NCBI GenBank assembly: GCA_900551645.1
Contig: URWP01000129.1
Location: forward strand, 1-7,624
From: an uncultured Bacteroides sp.
GTDB lineage: Bacteria > Bacteroidota > Bacteroidia > Bacteroidales > Bacteroidaceae
Length of the DNA: 7,624 nt
Reading direction: 5' to 3'
The number at the start of each line of letters is the position of its first letter. Within the stretch, counting starts at the first letter, position 1. Below, one piece after another: positions 1-4,752 of this stretch. The notes under the pieces were generated by a model. The model was given only the letters and a program-made list of their open reading frames with translations, ran no database searches and was not told the origin of the DNA. The translations under genes and the position numbers were made by a program.

Positions 1-701
1 ACACCGTTGGCAGCACGGGCACCATAGATGGAGGTGGCTGCCGCGTCTTTCAATACGGTGATGCTTTCGATGTCTTCCATGTTGATGTCCGGAACTCCTT
101 CTACCCAGTTTCCATATCCGTCATTGGTCGTTTTTTCTACTGGAAAACCATTGATGACATAGAGTGGGGTTGTCAGTCCGTTCATGGAAGTGATACCTCG
201 AATTTTACCTTCCGAGTAACCGGCTACACGCCCTTCAATCAGTGATTCCATATCATTCAGGCGTTGGCTTTCCAGCTGTTTGGCATTCACTTTGGCAAAA
301 GCGCCGGTAGTCCGTTCGCGGGAGATGGTTTGATATCCGGTCACAACCACTTCGTCTATCAGTTCAGCAGAAGGCTCAAGTGTGATGCGATAACTGGTCT
401 CGTTGTCCAGTTTTACATGTTTAGTCGTGTATCCGACGAAAGAAACCTGGATTTCTTTAGCTGTCTGTGACAAAGTCAGTCTGAAATGTCCGTTCAGGTC
501 TGTTGTTACAGCAGCCAGTTCTTCACCGGATACCAAAGATACTTGCTGCACATGGGCCGCAGGAAGCGGAACACCTTGTTCATCGACGACGATACCTGTA
601 ATGGTCCGGTCTGAGGTCTGTGCATGAAGTATTCCCGTACAGAAAACTAAAGACAGGATTCCTGCCAGGTATGCCAGGAAGGGGTAAGTTGAATGTTTCA
701 T
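1..701 (-). CDS. SusC/RagA-family TonB-linked outer-membrane receptor, N-terminal part (gene runs off the left edge)
   Basis: This is the first 233 codons of an outer-membrane receptor that imports a bound nutrient, usually a glycan or peptide handed over by a SusD-type surface lipoprotein, using TonB energy. Residues 1-27 form a signal peptide with a hydrophobic core ending in LHA before Q28. About residues 32-110 match a carboxypeptidase-regulatory-like beta-sandwich domain (TGIVVDEQGVPLPAAHV, then DLNGHF and VSFVGY). A TonB-box-like stretch EVVVTGYQ lies at 117-124. The plug domain follows, with the SusC/RagA signature at about 210-234 (DIESITVLKDAAATSIYG and a following ARAANG). Full-length family members are about 1000 residues, so the beta-barrel and any susD partner lie outside the window. 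The ATG at 701 precedes the signal peptide directly; no clear Shine-Dalgarno is seen, as is normal in this phylum. The regulator gene just upstream is the likely controller. The substrate cannot be told from this part. Confidence 0.95.
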   Translation of the reverse strand, partial: MKHSTYPFLAYLAGILSLVFCTGILHAQTSDRTITGIVVDEQGVPLPAAHVQQVSLVSGEELAAVTTDLNGHFRLTLSQTAKEIQVSFVGYTTKHVKLDNETSYRITLEPSAELIDEVVVTGYQTISRERTTGAFAKVNAKQLESQRLNDMESLIEGRVAGYSEGKIRGITSMNGLTTPLYVINGFPVEKTTNDGYGNWVEGVPDINMEDIESITVLKDAAATSIYGARAANG

Positions 702-873
702 GTGTATTTTGTATTAGTTTAGATTATTAGTTGGTAATCTCTTGACTTCTTTACAAACAAATTAAGAGAATTAATCTTTAATCTAAGGTAAATACACCCT
801 TCCAATATCGGCAATTGCCGTATTTGAATAAAAAACCGTAATAAATAAGCCTGTCAGTATCTTTTGTAGAAGT
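702..873 (-). promoter_or_regulatory. Upstream control region of the SusC-type gene, with palindrome and short repeats
   Basis: This 172-bp gap between the regulator gene and the receptor gene is AT-rich and has no open frame of note. It holds a perfect 12-bp palindrome CGGCAATTGCCG at 809-820, a tandem heptamer TTAATCT at 771-777 and 778-784, an inverted pair AGATTA (721-726) and TAATCT (735-740), and an 8-bp direct repeat TATTAGTT at 712-719 and 725-732. On the minus strand a near match to the Bacteroidetes -7 element (TAATTTG, one base short of TAnnTTTG) lies near 762-768, but no good -33 partner was found, so the receptor promoter is not firmly placed. No strong hairpin terminator follows the regulator gene, so some read-through into the receptor gene is possible. 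That the repeats are operators is inference. Confidence 0.5.
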
Positions 874-2682
874 CTATTCGGATTTGGAGTCCGCTTCTAT
901 TTTCCGCAAATCGTTCATCTTGCTGCGGTATTGAGCAGGTGTCATTTCTGTTATCAATTGGAACTGATGATAGAATGTGGTCATGGAATTGAAACCCAAT
1001 TGGGCCGAAATAGCTTTCAGAGGGGTATTGTTTTCCGGATCGGAAAGTAGACGTACCGCTTCTTTGGCTCTGCAACTGTTTACGTATTGGGTGAAAGTCT
1101 GAGAGGTTTCTTCGTTGATGACTTGTGAAAGGTATGTACGGTTAGTTCCCAATAATTCGGCAGCCTTTTCTTTCGTCAAAAGGTTGTCCGTATATATCTT
1201 TTCCTCCGTCATGAGTTTTTCAAAACGTAGAAACAGGTCTTTTTTCTTGTCGGTCGTGAGTGTGGATGAAGCATATTTTTCTGTCTGCGTTTGTTGGGTT
1301 TCCGGGCTGCCGGTTGGGTATTCCAATTCCTGCTGTTGTTTCACGAGTCGTTGGGTGAGTTCCTTTTCTCTCCGGAGGGCTTCTCTGTTTTGGCGTACGA
1401 TAGCCATATACAGTCGGTTCTTCCGATGATATAGATACCATAACATACCAACGATGATTGACAGAGTGATAATCCCGATGAAAAGTATTCGCAGGTTGTT
1501 CTCTTTTTTGATCAATTCTACTTTGCTTCGTTGCAAGGCTGCTTCATGCTGGTCAATCTGATAACGTGTACGTATTTCGTACATCGAACGTTCTTTCGCC
1601 TCATTGTAAAGGCTGTCTGCTTCTGCCATGGACTGTTTACTGTATGCCAAAGCTTCCTTTATGTAGCCTTCATGTTCCAGACAGGCTGATAACTTCTGCA
1701 GTAATCCGATACGGAATAAGGCGGATGGAACATGGGTGGATTCCGTTATTGCCTGCTGTAATAGACGGATGGCTTCTGCAAAGCGCTGCTGTTCCATTAA
1801 CAGGGTGGCGTAGCCTTGACAGGCATCCGATAGGGCAATCCAGTCATTCTGGTCTTTTCGTTTCAATGCTTTCCGGTAACAGGTCTCTGCCTGTATCGGT
1901 TGTCCTGTTTTTCTATAGATATGTCCCAGTAATGAATAAATGTTGGATTGATTCCGGAATTGGTGTACCTGCATGAGGTTTTCGGCTTCTTGGGCATAAG
2001 TGAAGGCATTGTTCCAGTCTTGTTTCAGGTAGTACATGTAGGCTGTGGTTGCAGCTCCGCAGTAGGTCAGGTAACTGTCTTTCTTCTCGTTGCCCAACCG
2101 GTAACACTCCAAAGTATATTTCAGTCCGGTCGTGTCTTTTTTCAGGTAATAGACGGAACTGATGTTGGCCAATAATATTGAGGTCAGCCTGTCGTACGGA
2201 ATACGTCCGGCCGTTTCAAGCCCTTTGAAGAAGTATTCAAGGGCCTGATAGCAGTCGTTTTGTAGGTTTAGCGCGTACAAGCCTTTTCCGTTGTAGATGG
2301 AACATAAGGCAGAGTCATTATAGGCTGTAAGCGCCAGTCGTTCGGCTTGTCCTAAATTGGAATAGGCCAGTCTGATGTTTCCGGTCATGGTATAGGCCTG
2401 CCCCAAGCAGATATGGGCCTGAAGAATGCTTCCGTAGTAATCCTCCTTTTCGTATCCTCGGTTGAAAAGTCTGGTCCCGTACTCGATAGCTTTCTGGTAA
2501 TCTGCTTTCTGCAGGTAAAGGTAACTGATTTCCCGCAATGCTTCTGTATCGTTGGAGTCTGTATCCAGCTTCTCTTCCTGTATCTTTAACCTCTCATCCA
2601 TCTTCTCGCCGGTGATGGATGGAAAGGCTAAAGTACCTTGTAAAATAATGAGTAGGAATAGAAGGATTTGCCTTGTTTTCAT
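874..2682 (-). CDS. Transmembrane TPR-AraC transcriptional regulator
   Basis: This encodes a 602-residue one-component membrane regulator. Residues 1-19 form a signal peptide (ILLFLLIILQGTLA core). About 30-350 consist of degenerate tetratricopeptide repeats (for example GQAYTMTGNIRLAYSNLGQA near 94-113 and GHIYRKTGQPIQAETCYRKA near 253-272). A helical stalk at about 360-396 leads into a single membrane segment at about 398-418. This is followed by the basic sequence YHRKNR and a coiled coil to about 453. An AraC-type double helix-turn-helix fills about 497-590 (KAAELLGTNRTYLSQVIN; then LKAISAQLGFNSMTTFYHQF and TPAQYR). The TPRs should be periplasmic and the DNA-binding part cytoplasmic. No histidine kinase or receiver domain is present. 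An in-frame TTG at 2706 overlaps the -7 promoter box and lies before the expected transcript start, so the ATG at 2682 was chosen. Position next to the SusC-type gene suggests it controls that gene; the ligand is unknown. Confidence 0.93.
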   Translation of the reverse strand: MKTRQILLFLLIILQGTLAFPSITGEKMDERLKIQEEKLDTDSNDTEALREISYLYLQKADYQKAIEYGTRLFNRGYEKEDYYGSILQAHICLGQAYTMTGNIRLAYSNLGQAERLALTAYNDSALCSIYNGKGLYALNLQNDCYQALEYFFKGLETAGRIPYDRLTSILLANISSVYYLKKDTTGLKYTLECYRLGNEKKDSYLTYCGAATTAYMYYLKQDWNNAFTYAQEAENLMQVHQFRNQSNIYSLLGHIYRKTGQPIQAETCYRKALKRKDQNDWIALSDACQGYATLLMEQQRFAEAIRLLQQAITESTHVPSALFRIGLLQKLSACLEHEGYIKEALAYSKQSMAEADSLYNEAKERSMYEIRTRYQIDQHEAALQRSKVELIKKENNLRILFIGIITLSIIVGMLWYLYHRKNRLYMAIVRQNREALRREKELTQRLVKQQQELEYPTGSPETQQTQTEKYASSTLTTDKKKDLFLRFEKLMTEEKIYTDNLLTKEKAAELLGTNRTYLSQVINEETSQTFTQYVNSCRAKEAVRLLSDPENNTPLKAISAQLGFNSMTTFYHQFQLITEMTPAQYRSKMNDLRKIEADSKSE

Positions 2683-2703
2683 AAAATAGTTGATTTCTTT
2701 GGA

Positions 2704-2711
2704 CAAATGTA
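2704..2711 (-). promoter_or_regulatory. Candidate -7 promoter element of the TPR-AraC regulator gene
   Basis: On the minus strand this reads TACATTTG, a full match to the Bacteroidetes -7 consensus TAnnTTTG. The regulator ATG at 2682 lies 21 bases downstream, so the leader would be short, about 15 nt. I found no good -33 TTTG at the usual 19-21 nt distance, so an activator may help or the site may be weak. The box overlaps an in-frame TTG, which argues against that TTG as a start. Confidence 0.5.
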
Positions 2712-2737
2712 CGAAAAATCAACGTTAGGCAGCTTTT

Positions 2738-2848
2738 TTATCCAACCTTTTTGCAGATTTCCGGATATTCTTGCTTTCGGTTGGACTCGATGAATGGAAG
2801 TGTCCAGGCATCAAAGGCAGGGTATCTGTACCGTTTGTGGCCTAACTT
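2738..2848 (-). pseudogene. Possible 3' remnant of an unidentified gene (36 codons, no start)
   Basis: After the hydrolase stop, a different minus-strand frame stays open from a TGA at 2849-2851 to a TAA at 2738-2740. It reads as protein-like sequence, with motifs such as RYPAFDAWTLPFIESNRK followed by QEYPEICKKVG. The composition (aromatics, charged residues, varied codons) looks more like a real C-terminus than random intergenic DNA. It has no start codon and begins inside the last codons of the hydrolase gene. It may be the tail of a gene lost by deletion or replacement. Chance is a serious alternative at this length, and I do not recognise the family. Confidence 0.2.
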
Positions 2849-3447
2849 TCATTGCACGATAGCTCCATCAGCTTCTTGACCAACGGAACATAATACTTCT
2901 GTACTTCTTCTGCGGTGGGGGTGTGAGCGCCTGGAAAATGAAATACGTGTGAATAATGTTCCCGGAACAGCGGCTCATAATGGGCCAGGTGATCGTTCTC
3001 TCCGAACAGTCCCCAAATTTGGTTCTGGTTGGCAGGTGAACAGAAATCCCACTGATGAATCTGGAGTCCGGCAAATTCGTCTATCAAATCTGGTGTAATA
3101 GTAAATTGTTGGTTACCGTCTGTCCGTGGCGACTTGTATGTGTGGTTACCGATACGTTCAGAAAGGAACCGGGTCATTTCGAAATATGGGTTTCCTAGAA
3201 GGGCAGGCATTCCGGAAGATGAAGCTACTATCTGTGCCAGAAAAGAACCGTTGCTGTTGCCTACCAGTATATCCGGTTGTTCCTGTTCGCAAAGGCGACG
3301 GATGAATGCGAGTGCTTCTTGAGGGTATAGGGGAAGGTCGGGAGTCAGTACTTCGGCTTTACCTTCAAAACATTGTTTTAAGGTACAGGCCGGAATGCAT
3401 GCACCCGAGGCGAAGAATCTGTGTAAGAAAAGAATTTTCTTTGTCAT
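2842..3447 (-). CDS. YqiA-like alpha/beta-fold hydrolase (esterase family)
   Basis: This encodes a 201-residue cytoplasmic protein resembling the YqiA/YcfP (UPF0227) group of small alpha/beta hydrolases; E. coli YqiA, an esterase, is of similar size. It starts with a beta-strand and LHRFFASGA at 8-16, matching the LHGF-S oxyanion region of the family. The nucleophile elbow is GNSNG at 63-67 (Ser65), LLGNPYF follows at 83-89, Asp152 lies in GLFGENDHLA, and His175 in FPGAHTPT completes a plausible triad. The usual Gly of LHGF is Arg11-adjacent here (HRF), which is atypical. The GTG at 3528 lies 41 bases inside the upstream glutaredoxin gene, so the ATG at 3447, directly before the first beta-strand, was chosen; it leaves a 40-bp gap. 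It is probably co-transcribed with the glutaredoxin-like gene. The natural substrate is unknown. Confidence 0.82.
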   Translation of the reverse strand: MTKKILFLHRFFASGACIPACTLKQCFEGKAEVLTPDLPLYPQEALAFIRRLCEQEQPDILVGNSNGSFLAQIVASSSGMPALLGNPYFEMTRFLSERIGNHTYKSPRTDGNQQFTITPDLIDEFAGLQIHQWDFCSPANQNQIWGLFGENDHLAHYEPLFREHYSHVFHFPGAHTPTAEEVQKYYVPLVKKLMELSCNES

Positions 3448-3487
3448 ACGATGAAGTCGTTTATGATGAGGAATAAGTCCATTAGTT

Positions 3488-3787
3488 TCAGCAACCGCTT
3501 CCGTCCAGATTACAGGTAGCTCCCTCACTGATGGGACGCGGTTGTAATCCGGCTTCTTCGGGTGTCAGCGTAACGGTACCGTCTTCCAGTACGAAACAAG
3601 GAATACCGGCTGCTCCGCATTGCTTGGCTTCGTCGAATACTGGATTATTGTCTCGGAGTTTCAAGAATGCTTTTAGATTCTTTACATGTTTTCCGATGTC
3701 AATAATTTCATAGTTGTCGTTTCCTTTTACCTGTTCTTCTACATACGTGCAGTCGGGGCACGTTTCCATTCCGTATATCTTTATCAT
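3488..3787 (-). CDS. Glutaredoxin-like thiol-disulfide protein
   Basis: This encodes a 99-residue thioredoxin-fold protein. The N-terminal strand IKIYGMETCPDC leads to the redox motif C10-P-D-C13. The expected cis-proline motif GIP lies at 61-63, followed by a strand and the turn EDG at 68-70. The protein has no signal peptide, so it should act in the cytoplasm, reducing disulfides or mixed disulfides. The family includes glutaredoxins and glutaredoxin-related proteins; the true electron donor cannot be read from sequence, and many Bacteroidales are not known for glutathione use. Unusual points are extra cysteines at 57, 64 (directly after the cis-proline), 92 and the final residue 99, the last two in a short tail ending DGSGC. 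The ATG at 3787 is preceded by an A-rich leader. It is the first gene of a likely operon with the hydrolase. Only a weak -7-like box (TACCTTCG, 3823-3816) was seen upstream. Confidence 0.9.
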   Translation of the reverse strand: MIKIYGMETCPDCTYVEEQVKGNDNYEIIDIGKHVKNLKAFLKLRDNNPVFDEAKQCGAAGIPCFVLEDGTVTLTPEEAGLQPRPISEGATCNLDGSGC

Positions 3788-3835
3788 GGCGGTTCTTTTT
3801 TGTTTACTTTATTGGCGAAGGTAGGAAAAAAATCG

Positions 3836-3866
3836 TTGTATGGGCGAGTTTTCTTTCTTAACTTTG
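3836..3866 (+). promoter_or_regulatory. Bacteroidetes-type promoter of the RNA methyltransferase gene
   Basis: TTG at 3836-3838 (the -33 element), a 20-nt spacer, then TAACTTTG at 3859-3866, a full match to the -7 consensus TAnnTTTG. Transcription should begin near 3873, only about 13 nt before the ATG at 3886, so the leader is very short. The site lies in the 98-bp divergent gap shared with the glutaredoxin-like gene. Confidence 0.7.
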
Positions 3867-3885
3867 GCGAAAAAAGAAGATTTCC

Positions 3886-4689
3886 ATGCCTGTAATTGAA
3901 ATAACTTCCCTGGAACATTCCGGAGTCGAGATGTTCGGAACCTTGACAGATGCCCAGTTGCGTAACCGGATGAATGCCGAAAAAGGAATTTTTATCGCCG
4001 AGAGTCCGAAGGTTATCCGGGTGGCACTCGATGCCGGTTATCAGCCTCTTGCCTTGCTTTGCGAGCGGAAACATATTGAGGGCGATGCGGCTGACATCCT
4101 TGAACGGGTAGGGGATATTCCTGTCTATACAGGCAGTCGGGAACTGTTGGCAAGTCTTACCGGCTATACGCTGACCCGCGGTGTACTTTGCGCCATGCGT
4201 CGTCCGGTTCCCCGCAGTGCGGAAGAAATCTGTCGGGACGCTCATCAGGTAGCGGTAATCCACGGTGGGACCGATACAACGAACATCGGAGCTATCTTCC
4301 GTTCGGCTGCAGCCTTGGGAATTGATGCAGTCCTGCTTTCGCCGGATTCCTGCGACCCGTTGAACCGCCGTGCCGTGCGTGTCTCGATGGGTTCGGTATT
4401 TCTTGTTCCCTGGACCTGGCTTCCTCGTCCGGTGGCATCGTTGCGGGAGATGGGATTCCGTACGGCAGCTTTGGCCTTGACCGATCGTTCTGTGCCGCTC
4501 GATTATCCGGAACTGAAGACGATTCCCCGTTTGGCACTCATAATGGGAACAGAAGGTGACGGACTTCCCGATGAAGTTATTGCGGAAGCGGATTATGTGG
4601 TCCGCATTCCGATGTACCACGGTGTTGATTCATTGAATGTGGCAGCGGCTTCGGCTGTGGCATTTTGGGAATTGCGATACAGAAAATAA
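3886..4689 (+). CDS. SpoU/TrmH-family RNA 2'-O-methyltransferase
   Basis: This encodes a 267-residue enzyme that transfers a methyl group from S-adenosylmethionine to a ribose 2'-OH in rRNA or tRNA. The N-terminal part (about 15-105) resembles the L30e-like substrate-binding domain of SpoU proteins (GIFIAESPKVIRVALDAG at 34-51). The catalytic domain is a SPOUT trefoil knot with three recognisable motifs: motif 1 at 131-152 with N133 and R139 (TTNIGAIFRSAAALG), then VSMGSVFLVP at 166-175; motif 2 at 216-230 (LALIMGTEGDGLPDE); and motif 3 at 241-257 (IPMYHGVDSLNVAAASA). Length fits the RlmB/TrmH-like group. It is cytoplasmic, monocistronic here, with its own promoter upstream and a convergent hairpin directly after the stop. 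The exact RNA and nucleotide cannot be assigned; 23S rRNA is a reasonable guess. ATG is preceded by an A/G-rich leader (AAAAAAGAAG). Confidence 0.93.
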   Translation: MPVIEITSLEHSGVEMFGTLTDAQLRNRMNAEKGIFIAESPKVIRVALDAGYQPLALLCERKHIEGDAADILERVGDIPVYTGSRELLASLTGYTLTRGVLCAMRRPVPRSAEEICRDAHQVAVIHGGTDTTNIGAIFRSAAALGIDAVLLSPDSCDPLNRRAVRVSMGSVFLVPWTWLPRPVASLREMGFRTAALALTDRSVPLDYPELKTIPRLALIMGTEGDGLPDEVIAEADYVVRIPMYHGVDSLNVAAASAVAFWELRYRK

Positions 4690-4692
4690 AAA

Positions 4693-4732
4693 ATCCCGGC
4701 TTTCCTCCATATTGTTTGGGAAAGACCGGGAT
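4693..4732 (-). terminator. Rho-independent terminator of the SNF2 helicase gene, possibly bidirectional
   Basis: The arms 4693-4705 and 4719-4732 pair over 13 bp with a single bulged base and a 13-nt loop; the stem ends are ATCCCGG and CCGGGAT. On the minus strand the stem is followed at once by a T-rich tract (TTTTTATTTTCT, complement of 4681-4692), the normal form of an intrinsic terminator, 20 nt after the helicase stop. On the plus strand it starts 3 nt after the methyltransferase stop, but only GTTTTG follows, so termination that way should be weaker. The T-tract lies within the last codons of the convergent gene. Confidence 0.85.
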
Positions 4733-4752
4733 GTGCAGTTTTGATACTGAAG

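Noticed and set aside
1566..1976. 136-codon plus-strand open frame
   Set aside because: It is antisense to the TPR region of the regulator, has unlike-protein composition, and has no upstream signal.
2683..2706. TTG start extending the regulator by 8 residues
   Set aside because: The TTG overlaps the TACATTTG promoter box, and the ATG at 2682 directly precedes a standard signal peptide.
3448..3528. GTG start extending the hydrolase by 27 residues
   Set aside because: It would overlap the glutaredoxin gene by 41 bases, and the family fold begins with the strand right after the ATG at 3447.
3784..4620. 278-codon minus-strand open frame
   Set aside because: It lies antisense to the RNA methyltransferase gene, whose motifs are complete. 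Its product is rich in Arg, His, Gly and Cys with no family motif, typical of a shadow frame.
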